From Candidatus Heimdallarchaeota archaeon (GTDB taxonomy: Archaea > Asgardarchaeota > Heimdallarchaeia > JABLTI01), in NCBI GenBank assembly GCA_030671945.1, contig DAOVHJ010000013.1, forward strand, positions 1 to 15,784: DNA of 15,784 nucleotides, in the 5' to 3' direction. Below the pieces are notes generated by a model. The model searched no databases and was not told the DNA's origin. It was given only the letters and a program-made list of their open reading frames with translations. Both the position numbers and the translations under genes were made by a program. Shown piece by piece: positions 1 to 7,037 of this stretch. Numbering within the stretch: position 1 is the stretch's first letter; each line of letters opens with the position of its first letter.

Positions 1-606
1 AATTGAATAATTTGCTAAATCAATTAATTGTGGCAGAGCTATTTCCATTCGTTCAAATTTTCCATGAGTTGGGCTGGTAGCTTCTTCTGAAACCAAAGTT
101 TGCACTATAAATCTCGTGCCTATTAAATCTGAAGGAATTTCTACTTGGGCATCCTTTTGGGATCCTTCTTTATTGTAAATTGTAAAGCTTTCAAGGCATT
201 TCAAATCATCAACTAAGTCAACCAAGATACTTTGAATCATTGAACTTTCTCCCATAACCTTGACAAATGTTTCAGGAGAACCTCTTAAGGAGAAATGCAT
301 AGGATCTACAGATTTTATTTGTAAAGTTGAATTTGCTTTTTCACTTGAAACAGAAACATCTTCATTTGAAAACCAAACGAATAAGTAATGAGTTAATCCG
401 TCGGAGGATTCCTTCTTTGGTAGTGTGAGTGCAATGACACCATCCATGTCTAACCCTCTTAGAAAGAATGATCCTAATGGAACAAATTTTTTCTTTGCAG
501 CCTCTTCCTCTACTACTCTTCTCAAAGGATTATCCATTGGTATTGATTTACCTATACAATAGGATACTAATTTCGCGAATTTGTCTTTCTTTAACACCGG
601 CACCAT
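1..606 (-). CDS. Unrecognised protein, N-terminal part (runs off the window)
   Basis: An open minus-strand frame runs from an ATG at 606 to the window edge without a stop, giving 202 codons. The start is supported by a GGAGTGA Shine-Dalgarno match six bases after the GGAG core. The protein begins MVPVLKKDKFAKLV and has mixed beta/alpha character. It contains the segments LGSFFLRGLDMDGVIALTLP and THYLFVWFSNEDVSV (strand-like), then a more acidic, helical stretch with MIQSILVDLVDDLKCLESF. I see no signal peptide, membrane segment or cofactor motif. I do not recognise the family, and the C-terminus lies outside the window. It is divergent from the methyltransferase-like gene at 777. Coding status is fairly sure because of the long open frame and good ribosome site; function is unknown. 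Confidence 0.75.
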   Translation of the reverse strand, partial: MVPVLKKDKFAKLVSYCIGKSIPMDNPLRRVVEEEAAKKKFVPLGSFFLRGLDMDGVIALTLPKKESSDGLTHYLFVWFSNEDVSVSSEKANSTLQIKSVDPMHFSLRGSPETFVKVMGESSMIQSILVDLVDDLKCLESFTIYNKEGSQKDAQVEIPSDLIGTRFIVQTLVSEEATSPTHGKFERMEIALPQLIDLANYSI

Positions 607-776
607 TTGTCACTCCGAAAGGTAACAATACAAACTATACAAATTACTAAGAACCTTTCAACACTAAAAAGTATACCAAATAGATTTTTTAATTACGTTT
701 TTCTCATTTTGTTATAAATTCATGATATGTTTAATAAACTAGAAAAGATTTAGTAGAACAAAATTCAAGAAAAAAA
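607..776. promoter_or_regulatory. Divergent intergenic promoter region
   Basis: This AT-rich gap separates two divergent genes, so it must hold both promoters. A TTATAAATT element at about 712-720 is a fair TATA box for the plus-strand gene at 777, predicting a leader of roughly 35-40 bases. No Shine-Dalgarno match precedes the ATG at 777; the bases there are mostly A. No clear operator was found. Confidence 0.35.
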
Positions 777-2003
777 ATGAAGGGAATTACTCTGAGTATT
801 AATGAAGAAATCGAGCAACTCATTGAAAAATACCAATTTAATTTTGAGTTGATCAAACGCTTAAGCTTTACGTATGGACTACAAAGAACTAGTGCTTTAA
901 TTGCTAGTCTTAAAGAGCACACCCAATCCTTACCAATAAGAGTAAACACACAAATAACTACAGCATCTAAATTAATCAAAACATTAAATGAAAAAGAAAT
1001 TATAGCAAAACAACATCCTGACTTCGAAGAAGCTATTTTACTTGAAATTTCTAAAAATGAAGTAATCCCAAGAAAAAAGAAAACGATTACCTTGAATTAT
1101 AAAAGACCATTGAATAGCGTCTTAATCGGTGTGGGAGTAGGATCTAATGATTTTGAATACACTGATGACCTTAATATTGGTGATGAGATTTCATTGCTCG
1201 ATAAAAAGGGAGATGTAGTAGGCAATGGAATATTAATGATGAATATGAATGAACTTGAGGAAAAGAAAAAAGGTATTGCGATAAAAATCACTGAAAGCAT
1301 GTATAAAATACCAAGTATAAATGGATTGAAGGAATACCTTCGTGGGCAATTCATTCCTCAGTCAATCCCTAGTATGCTCATAGGTTCCTCTGTGAAGCTT
1401 AAGGCAAAAGATCGCATATTAGATATGAACTCTGATATTGGAGAAATTTTAACACATATTTGGCAAAGGAATTCTGAAGTAAAAGATTCGAAAATTGTTG
1501 CTCAAAGAAGTACAGCTCATAAATTAACAAAATTCAATGAGAACATTAAGCGATTAAGAATGTATAAAGCCCCTATTGTTCGGGAAAGTCTGAATTTTAG
1601 CGCGTTTGCAAAGAAGTATAATAAAGAAGAGACCTTTGACTTGATAATAGCTAATCCCCCGTCTTCCGATATGGGTTTGAGACCTAAAATCTTTGAGATG
1701 ATTAGAGAGAACCAAATAATCGAATTTTCTAGGAGACAAAGAAGATACTTAATACATGCTGCAAGGTTGCTAAAACCTGGTGGAACGCTATTTTATACAA
1801 CAAATAGTTTAGATCCAGCAGAAAACGAAGGCAATATTCAATTTGCTATTGAAGAACTAAATTTTACCATAGAGAAACAAGAATTGTTCTTTGGAGTGAA
1901 ATGCTCAGCTAGATTCCCAGGATCAGAATATCTACAATATTTCTATCCGGATGTGCATGACACACCTGGGCAGTTCATTGCGAAATTAAGAAAAAATGGT
2001 TGA
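777..2003 (+). CDS. PUA-domain NSUN6-type RNA m5C methyltransferase homologue, probably catalytically inactive
   Basis: This 408-residue protein has the layout of NSUN6-type RNA cytosine-5 methyltransferases: a helical N-terminus, a PUA RNA-binding domain (about 108-180, ending MYKIPSI where the family has a TEPVY/MYxxPS-like segment), then a Rossmann methyltransferase fold. Anchors are FDLI (287-290), GLRPK (300-304, family GQRPN), LLKPGGTLFY (331-340) and a final FIAKLRK. The catalytic features are gone. The AdoMet loop DxCAAPGGKT is replaced by DMNSDIGEI (216-224). Motif IV DAPCSG is NPPSSD (293-298). Motif VI STCS is TTNS (341-344). Both family cysteines are therefore Ser296 and Asn343, and the only Cys is at 376. 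The frame is intact, so this is a pseudoenzyme candidate, perhaps an RNA-binding scaffold, rather than a pseudogene. It overlaps the RNase HII gene by 8 bases. Confidence 0.85.
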   Translation: MKGITLSINEEIEQLIEKYQFNFELIKRLSFTYGLQRTSALIASLKEHTQSLPIRVNTQITTASKLIKTLNEKEIIAKQHPDFEEAILLEISKNEVIPRKKKTITLNYKRPLNSVLIGVGVGSNDFEYTDDLNIGDEISLLDKKGDVVGNGILMMNMNELEEKKKGIAIKITESMYKIPSINGLKEYLRGQFIPQSIPSMLIGSSVKLKAKDRILDMNSDIGEILTHIWQRNSEVKDSKIVAQRSTAHKLTKFNENIKRLRMYKAPIVRESLNFSAFAKKYNKEETFDLIIANPPSSDMGLRPKIFEMIRENQIIEFSRRQRRYLIHAARLLKPGGTLFYTTNSLDPAENEGNIQFAIEELNFTIEKQELFFGVKCSARFPGSEYLQYFYPDVHDTPGQFIAKLRKNG

Positions 2004-2679
2004 TGATATTATGGAAAAGAAAGGAAAAATCGTCGTTGGGGCAGATGAAGCTGGAAGAGGATTGATTATAGGCCCAATGACAATTGGAGCTTGTGCCATA
2101 GACGATTCCATAAAACAGAAATTTGAAAGAATTGGGATAAAAGATAGTAAGAATTATTCTTCCCACAACAAAATCAGCGCTCATGCAGAATTAATTAAAA
2201 AGGAATCTCTCGCTTGGAGCATTAAAACTCTCTCAGCAGAGGTACTAACAAATTACAATAAAGATGGAATGTCAATGGACGAAGCGGAAGCATATGCGTT
2301 CTTTCGAGCCATTGAAGATATTGCTAAGAAATTGCCTGTGATCTCAGAATACCAAGTTGATAATTTTCAAGCAGTAAGCAAACTGCGATCATTACTAAAA
2401 GGGGAAAATTCAACCAAAAATATCAAACTAATTGTAAAACCAAGAGCAGAGAAAGAATTCATAGCAGTTGGAGCAGGTTCAGTCTTAGCTAGAAATGCTT
2501 CTTTAGAAGAATTAAGAAAAATCAGAACAGAATACGGAAATTTTGGTTCGGGTAGTACGAATGATAAAAAAACCATAAATTGGTTGAAACAATATTACAG
2601 GAAAAATCATTCTTGGCCAAAGAAAATTGTACGAGTTTATTGGAAAACCATTCAAAGATTAGAAAATGAAATTGAATGA
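1996..2679 (+). CDS. rnhB: Ribonuclease HII, archaeal type, with altered active-site residues
   Basis: RNase HII cleaves the RNA strand of RNA-DNA hybrids and nicks at single ribonucleotides in DNA. The 227-residue protein has GADEAGRGLIIGP (15-27; catalytic Asp17 and Glu18 plus the GRG substrate motif), KDSK (49-52), Asp122 in VDNF, and a segment at 150-165 matching the family KADxKYxxVSAASxxAK stretch. In that segment the fourth carboxylate is Glu152, not Asp. Its spacing of 30 residues from Asp122 equals that between D105 and D135 of the Thermococcus enzyme, so the alignment looks sound. The family FGSGYPSD motif reads FGSGSTND here, so the usual Tyr is Ser187. The gene may start at ATG 1996, overlapping the upstream gene by 8 bases, or at ATG 2011, which still begins before the DEAGRG motif. 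The overlap implies translational coupling. Activity may be altered. Confidence 0.88.
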   Translation: MVDDIMEKKGKIVVGADEAGRGLIIGPMTIGACAIDDSIKQKFERIGIKDSKNYSSHNKISAHAELIKKESLAWSIKTLSAEVLTNYNKDGMSMDEAEAYAFFRAIEDIAKKLPVISEYQVDNFQAVSKLRSLLKGENSTKNIKLIVKPRAEKEFIAVGAGSVLARNASLEELRKIRTEYGNFGSGSTNDKKTINWLKQYYRKNHSWPKKIVRVYWKTIQRLENEIE

Positions 2680-2695
2680 AAATACAATGTTTGGT

Positions 2696-3403
2696 TTATA
2701 ACATATAATTGAATGTTATACCAATTTCATCCCATTCAACATCTAGTTTCTTTAATTCATTAAGGGTGTTTTCTAAATCATCTGCCTTGTCTATTGATAT
2801 AATTGACCCAAAAGCAATTGGATCATTTCTTTTGATAAGTTCGAAATCCGCTTCGTTTTCAACTATGTGAGTCTCTAGATCATCATTATCCTCGAAGAAT
2901 AATTGATTCATCAAGACAGTGATTTTAGGATTCTTCTTAATGTTAGTAAGAATTAATTTCGCTTCGTTAAAGGAGGAAATTTCTCTATCAGCTTTTATTT
3001 CACTTGGTTTGAGATTTTTCTTTACGAAAGCTGGGATTAACCATTGATCTATTGTGGACACTACTTGCTCGAGATATTCTGCTTTAGTAACTTTAGAAAA
3101 TTGAATGGCTTTGTCAAGGAAATCTTCTGCGATTTCGGATTCGCGGAATTCTGGAAGAACACCTATTTCTTGGATAGTTGCGATTTTTGTATCTACAGAT
3201 TCATCAAAATCTGCAACAACAAAAGCATATCCAACGGGTTTGTCTTCATTGTATGCTACCAGAAAGAGATTATTTTCGTGTGGTAAATCTAATAATTGTA
3301 ACAAGTCTTTTTCTGTCCAAACACCTTCGAAGCAATCCTTCACAATGGGTGAAACATCTTTGTAAAGCTTCTTTGGTGTTCCTTGAACGATTTTTATTGT
3401 CAT
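2696..3403 (-). CDS. GNAT-like acetyltransferase domain with an unknown C-terminal half
   Basis: Residues 1-135 or so resemble the GNAT fold: a CFEGVWTEKDL helix, LFLVAYNEDKPVGYAFVV (46-63, typical strands 2-3), then IQEIGVLPEFRESEIAEDFLDKAI, the position of motif A. The pyrophosphate-binding loop R/Q-x-x-G-x-G/A reads RESEIA, with both glycines missing, so acetyl-CoA binding is uncertain. Residues about 140-235 form a second region of alternating strands and helices (INFNEAKL-like, ITVLMNQLFF, AFGSIISIDKADDLENTL) that I cannot assign. The ATG at 3403 has a good AGGAG site eight bases upstream. It converges on the RNase HII gene with a 16-base gap. It could be a degenerate GNAT or a GNAT-like binding domain; substrate unknown. 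Confidence 0.72.
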   Translation of the reverse strand: MTIKIVQGTPKKLYKDVSPIVKDCFEGVWTEKDLLQLLDLPHENNLFLVAYNEDKPVGYAFVVADFDESVDTKIATIQEIGVLPEFRESEIAEDFLDKAIQFSKVTKAEYLEQVVSTIDQWLIPAFVKKNLKPSEIKADREISSFNEAKLILTNIKKNPKITVLMNQLFFEDNDDLETHIVENEADFELIKRNDPIAFGSIISIDKADDLENTLNELKKLDVEWDEIGITFNYML

Positions 3404-3503
3404 AGTAGAGACTCCTTATTTTCTTATAGTTTATATTATTCTTTAAAAATCTAGGTCACATAACAATATAAATACGTGTCCAAAGAACAGTAAAATGTTG
3501 AAA

Positions 3504-4559
3504 TTACGGTATTTTCTTCATGAATTCATTTTTACTAGTGCCTAATGTTAATTGAAAATACTCTTTCTGATTAGTGATTTTTACTTGCTCTAATTTTCCT
3601 TTTGCAGTAATTCTATCTCCTGTTTTCGCAATATCACAGTAACGACCACGAACTGAAAAGATTCTATCTGGTGGTGATAACTCTTTCATTTTCTCATCTT
3701 TTAATATAACATCTTTGAGATGGTAAATGCATGGGGTGAAAATCGAATAGTCATCATTCTCTATATTAGCCTCGATTTCAAATTCACCTAGAGAAGTAAT
3801 CTTAGTCTGATCATATGGTTCATAATATTCAGCAGGGAGTAAAACGAGTCGAATATAGAAATCTATATTGGATATTGTTCCTTGCAATCGCTTTTTCTTC
3901 TCACTTATGAGAAATGATTCAAAATCTATTTGATCTTCTTGTCCTCTATCTTTCCATAAAGTCTTCAATTCGTTATTTGTATACTGCGATATGTAGTCGT
4001 AATTTTCAAAAATATAACTCATCCCCTGATAGACTTTAGTACTATCTCTTTTTCCATATACAACTAAATCCACATCTGAATTCTTACCATGTAAATCTAT
4101 CATTATTGAACCAGTTATGCCAAAATATTTTGAATCAATATCACATTGTTCCACTATTTTGTTTGTTAATTCTTGAGCTAGTTTTTCTAATGAGTCAAGT
4201 TCTTCTCTTTCTGTTCTAGTGATTTGTTGGAGTTTTTGGACAGGATTATAAATTTCAATAATATCCTTTTTTGCTACTGCTTGTAATAAACCTCGACCCA
4301 TTGGATCTTCGTAAATATATTGAGGAAAGTTCTGATGTAAAAAAGCATATCTTTCTAATAAATCGTATACCTTGTAGTAGCCTTTTGTAAAACTTTTTTG
4401 AGTATTCTCGTAGAATTTTGCAGGCACATATCTAACAAATGAAATAATCCTATCTTGAGGATGAGATAATCCTTTAACATCGAAAATTAGATCATCAACT
4501 GATTTTATGAAAAATCCTTCAATTGGATATGATATATTCTCAGATTCCAAAATCCTCAT
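3504..4559 (-). CDS. Archaeal predicted nucleotidyltransferase (COG1665-like)
   Basis: The 351-residue protein carries the DNA polymerase beta superfamily signature: FGITGS (146-151) followed by SDVDLVVYG (161-169), giving the G-S and D-x-D metal ligands Asp162 and Asp164. A third carboxylate may be Asp233 in NIDFYIR. The N-terminal 110 residues (with FFIKSVDDLIFDVKG and the FVRYVP segment) and the length fit the archaeal COG1665 proteins, which are described only as predicted nucleotidyltransferases. The last 70 residues (GRYCDIAKTGDRITAKG and QVKITNQKEYFQLTLGT) look like a small beta barrel. The gene starts 14 bases after the DUF447 stop on the same strand, so the two are probably co-transcribed. 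The nucleic acid or small-molecule substrate is unknown. Confidence 0.8.
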   Translation of the reverse strand: MRILESENISYPIEGFFIKSVDDLIFDVKGLSHPQDRIISFVRYVPAKFYENTQKSFTKGYYKVYDLLERYAFLHQNFPQYIYEDPMGRGLLQAVAKKDIIEIYNPVQKLQQITRTEREELDSLEKLAQELTNKIVEQCDIDSKYFGITGSIMIDLHGKNSDVDLVVYGKRDSTKVYQGMSYIFENYDYISQYTNNELKTLWKDRGQEDQIDFESFLISEKKKRLQGTISNIDFYIRLVLLPAEYYEPYDQTKITSLGEFEIEANIENDDYSIFTPCIYHLKDVILKDEKMKELSPPDRIFSVRGRYCDIAKTGDRITAKGKLEQVKITNQKEYFQLTLGTSKNEFMKKIP

Positions 4560-4573
4560 CCTAACTTGTTTTG

Positions 4574-5212
4574 TTATTCCCTTACTTTTTGGATTATTTT
4601 CTCTTGAATTTTTTCAACATATTTCTGAAACTGTGAGTCTTTATTTGTTACTCGAGATATTATCTGCGAGTGGTGTTCAATAAATTCTCTTAATTGCTTG
4701 ACTTTCGGATCAAGTAGCCCACTTGTCTTGGAAAAATGAATTACTCGAGTAGTATGAATTAAAATTTCAATCAAAGACGAGAAAGCTCGGGTATGTGGTT
4801 GAATGCTTTCTCTACTTAGTTCTACTTTGATGATTTCACAATAGAATATTCCCCTCTCTTCTTCTCCAATTTCTTTTTTGACTTTTAGTGCAATATAATT
4901 CCCTTTACAAGCTTTCAGAATTGGAGCACTAATTATTTTGGATTTAATATAAAATTCATCTGTTAACAAATCTTGGAACAAAGTACTTTTCACAAATAAA
5001 GCTGGATCATTCGTGATATTTACTATGCATTTCTTTTGATGCTGTAGATTTTTGTACGTATCTGATTCTTTGAAAGGACGAATTATTACTTGTTTATCTT
5101 TAGTAATCGAGAAGCCCATTGGAGCAGCATTTGGTTGATTCTGTTGGTCATATGTAGTAATAATTGCTTCATAGATAATTTCACTTTGAAAGGGAAGATT
5201 TGTATGTGACAT
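4574..5212 (-). CDS. DUF447 family flavoprotein-like protein (methanopterin-associated)
   Basis: The 212-residue protein opens with IIYEAIITTYDQQNQPNAAP and continues with MGFSITKDKQVIIRPFKESDTYKN and CIVNITNDPALFV. This is the split-barrel, FMN-binding-like start typical of DUF447 (COG2457), which commonly sits with tetrahydromethanopterin genes in archaea and methylotrophic bacteria. The middle (ALKVKKEIGEEERGIFYCEI) supplies further strands. The C-terminal part has RAFSSLIEILIHTTRVIH, a helix characteristic of the family, and a basic helical tail (160-212). The reaction is not established. Its place next to mptE, divergent across a 105-base gap, fits a role in pterin or C1 metabolism. The start is the ATG at 5212; a GGGAT upstream is only a weak ribosome site. 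Confidence 0.83.
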   Translation of the reverse strand: MSHTNLPFQSEIIYEAIITTYDQQNQPNAAPMGFSITKDKQVIIRPFKESDTYKNLQHQKKCIVNITNDPALFVKSTLFQDLLTDEFYIKSKIISAPILKACKGNYIALKVKKEIGEEERGIFYCEIIKVELSRESIQPHTRAFSSLIEILIHTTRVIHFSKTSGLLDPKVKQLREFIEHHSQIISRVTNKDSQFQKYVEKIQEKIIQKVRE

Positions 5213-5317
5213 GTATATCCCATTTAAATAATAGATTACCTAATAATAATTTATTTGAGTATTATTTTTAATAAGTAAAGAAATAATAGTTACTGTAAGC
5301 AATTGGTCTGATGACTT
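5213..5317. promoter_or_regulatory. Divergent promoter region between DUF447 and mptE
   Basis: A 105-base, extremely AT-rich gap between two divergent pterin-linked genes. TATA-like stretches are CCATTTAAATAAT (5220-5232, read for the minus gene) and ATTTTTAATAAG (5264-5275, for mptE). No Shine-Dalgarno match is clear for mptE, whose mRNA leader may be short. Shared control of the two genes is possible but not shown. Confidence 0.3.
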
Positions 5318-6136
5318 ATGAGGCAATACAAGCAGTTAAGAAAAAAAGATTACAAACAAATTTGTTCAATGCTTAGTATTGATCCAAAAATAGATCTGAT
5401 AGCAACACATGTTTTACATTCGAGATTATCTTATCTGGCCGTGCGAAAAACGTTTAGGAAATTAAAATCAACCATAAAACACAAGATTGTTCTTTTATTT
5501 GGCCCAGGACCGTCTCTTGAAAGCTCTATTGAGCAGTTACTCACTTTGGTGAAAAATTTCAGAAGGGAAGTAGTTATTGTTGCTATTGATGGAGCGACAA
5601 AAGCACTGCTTAAATTTGGAATTGACATTGATGTCATTATTACTGATTTAGATGGAAGTATAGCAGCTACAAGAAAGAGTTTAGAGAATGGTTCAATAGT
5701 AGTTGTCCATGCTCATGGAGATAATATTTCAAAAATTAACGAAATTACTGATATAATACCAAAAGAAGGCATTATTGGGACAACCCAAACAAAGGAGACT
5801 TTCAAAGTAAAAAATCTGGGAGGATTTACAGATGGGGATCGAGCTGCTTATCTAACAGCAAATATGCAAGCAGAAATAGTAATTTTGATTGGCTTTGATT
5901 TTGGTGAAATTGTCGGGAAATTCTCCAAACCAGAAAGTAAAAATGAAGATTTTCAAGCTTCAGAGAGGAAGCTAATCAAGTTCACTATAGCAAAGAATCT
6001 TCTCTCTCAGCTCCCTAATTTGTTCTCATCTATCAAATTTTACAATTTCTTAATTCAAGGTGAGGAAATAGAAAATATACCTAAAATTACTTTGAGTGGA
6101 TTTGAGGGGCTTCTGAATCAAAAAAAGACTAAATAG
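5318..6136 (+). CDS. mptE: 6-hydroxymethyl-7,8-dihydropterin pyrophosphokinase (MptE type, DUF115)
   Basis: This enzyme transfers diphosphate from ATP to 6-hydroxymethyl-7,8-dihydropterin, activating the pterin for joining to the arylamine half of methanopterin. The 272-residue protein shows the full DUF115 pattern: FGPGPSLE (61-68), AIDGATKALL (89-98), DVIITDLDG (105-113), VVHAHGDN (129-136), GTTQT (154-158), GGFTDGDRAAYL (168-179) and LIGFDFGEIVGKFS (190-203). The length is slightly above the usual 230-250 because of a basic N-terminal helix. This is the archaeal non-orthologous replacement of FolK. Its 3' end overlaps the convergent PTPS-like gene by 8 bases, and both act on the same pterin intermediate. 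I am confident of the family and role. Confidence 0.93.
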   Translation: MRQYKQLRKKDYKQICSMLSIDPKIDLIATHVLHSRLSYLAVRKTFRKLKSTIKHKIVLLFGPGPSLESSIEQLLTLVKNFRREVVIVAIDGATKALLKFGIDIDVIITDLDGSIAATRKSLENGSIVVVHAHGDNISKINEITDIIPKEGIIGTTQTKETFKVKNLGGFTDGDRAAYLTANMQAEIVILIGFDFGEIVGKFSKPESKNEDFQASERKLIKFTIAKNLLSQLPNLFSSIKFYNFLIQGEEIENIPKITLSGFEGLLNQKKTK

Positions 6137-6620
6137 TATCTCTAGTTCTCTTCATCCAACAACCCTGTCCTTTATATTCGAAAACTCCTACTTCTATAGC
6201 ATCAATATTTGGGTGTTTACTAAACAGGGGAATTAGTTTGGAGGATAACAATCGTGCAAATTCCTCAACGGTTGTGTTTTTAATCGGCAGCAAGGAAACA
6301 TCGCTTTCTGGAAAAATATAATCCTTATTTTTTGGGATGAAATTAACAAACAACTCATTTTTCTTTTTAGTTATTGTAAGATGGGGGTTTTCAGTTGGCA
6401 ACAGTATTTTGTGATCAAGCTCTTCTACGAATTTTCTTACAAACGGTTTCAATTCTAAGAAATCAATAACTAGATTCTTGGCTTCATCTTGTTCTCCGTA
6501 GATCTGTACTTCAACTAAATAATTGTGACCATGTAATCGTTCACACCCTGTGTCTCCTAGAACAAAATGTGCTGCTGCAAATTTAAAGGATAATTCTCCT
6601 TGAACTAAACGATAGCTCAT
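6129..6620 (-). CDS. PTPS/QueD-family (COG0720) pterin enzyme, PTPS-I/III type
   Basis: The 163-residue protein has the 6-pyruvoyltetrahydropterin synthase fold signature. Zinc ligands are His18 in FAAAHF and His30/His32 in HGHNY. The catalytic region reads CERLHGH (26-32), with both Cys26 (as in QueD/PTPS-I) and Glu27 (as in PTPS-III). Asp69-His70 (LDHKIL) and Glu148 (VGVFEYKG) complete the site; TTVEEFARLL (116-125) is the usual helix. The mixed Cys-Glu motif defines the PTPS-I/III group, reported to make 6-hydroxymethyl-dihydropterin and so replace FolB. Beside mptE, I infer that it fills the MptD aldolase step; a QueD-like role in 7-deazaguanine synthesis is the alternative. The ATG at 6620 is chosen because GGAGTG lies six bases upstream; a GTG at 6629 sits inside that site. 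Confidence 0.9.
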   Translation of the reverse strand: MSYRLVQGELSFKFAAAHFVLGDTGCERLHGHNYLVEVQIYGEQDEAKNLVIDFLELKPFVRKFVEELDHKILLPTENPHLTITKKKNELFVNFIPKNKDYIFPESDVSLLPIKNTTVEEFARLLSSKLIPLFSKHPNIDAIEVGVFEYKGQGCWMKRTRDTI

Positions 6621-6650
6621 TTTTTTCACTCCACAGTACTTCTAGGTTAT

Positions 6651-6899
6651 TCATTGCGTTCTTTTTATATAAAATAAATACTTCCCATTACTGGTGTCCA
6701 TTAGAAAGAGCTCCTGATTATTACTTAAACACCATTTTGGTATATTCTTTAGAGATTTGGGTCTATTAGTTATTAGTTTGAGAATTTCACCGACTTTGAT
6801 TTTCTTGATAGATACATTAAGCTCAAAAAGCACTTTAGGGCATTCTTTATCCGTCATATCAAGGATGATACCAATTACTTCTGAGCTATCTGTAGACAT
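6651..6899 (-). CDS. TusA/SirA-like sulfur-carrier family protein
   Basis: The 82-residue product matches TusA-like proteins in length and pattern: a first strand (VIGIILDMT), the conserved Cys20-Pro21 in KECPKVLFELN at the start of helix 1, VGEILKLITNRPKSLKNIPKWC (residues about 36-57), and a final YLFYIKR strand. In this family the Cys-Pro cysteine carries a persulfide sulfur to partners in tRNA thiolation, molybdopterin or sulfur-oxidation pathways. The usual N-terminal D-x-R/x-G-x-x-C-P lead-in is reduced to DMTDKECP. I take the ATG at 6899; an in-frame TTG at 6926 would add nine residues. It lies 30 bases upstream of the PTPS-like gene on the same strand, so co-transcription is likely. 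The partner and pathway are unknown. Confidence 0.8.
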   Translation of the reverse strand: MSTDSSEVIGIILDMTDKECPKVLFELNVSIKKIKVGEILKLITNRPKSLKNIPKWCLSNNQELFLMDTSNGKYLFYIKRTQ

Positions 6900-7037
6900 T
6901 ATATTCAAATGAGATTTTATCAGCAAAGATTAAAAACATTTACTAAAGAGTTGAGGTTAAGAATATTTAATTATGAATTAATTTGTCAGATGTTTGAATT
7001 TAAGATTATTCGGATTTCGTTTTACATTTAGTAGGAA
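6900..7037. promoter_or_regulatory. Divergent promoter region between tusA-like gene and mfnF
   Basis: A 138-base AT-rich gap between divergent operons (PTPS/TusA-like on minus, mfnF-mfnE on plus). TATA-like candidates are GATTAAAAAC (6928-6937, read in reverse as GTTTTTAATC for the minus genes) and GAATATTTAATTATG (6961-6975). The placement is consistent with joint control of the pterin and furan branches, but no specific operator was found. Confidence 0.3.

Noticed and set aside
468..650. Plus-strand frame of 60 codons
   Set aside because: It is antisense to the start of the edge gene, which has a strong ribosome site; the translation resembles no protein.
777..2003. Reading the methyltransferase homologue as a decayed pseudogene
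   Set aside because: The frame has no stop or frameshift over 408 codons, the fold anchors persist and it is coupled to the next gene.
3044..3405. Several overlapping plus-strand frames
   Set aside because: All are antisense to the GNAT-like gene, which has a good ribosome site and a fold-like pattern.
6624..6629. GTG start of the PTPS-like gene at 6629
   Set aside because: The GTG is part of the GGAGTG ribosome site serving the ATG at 6620.
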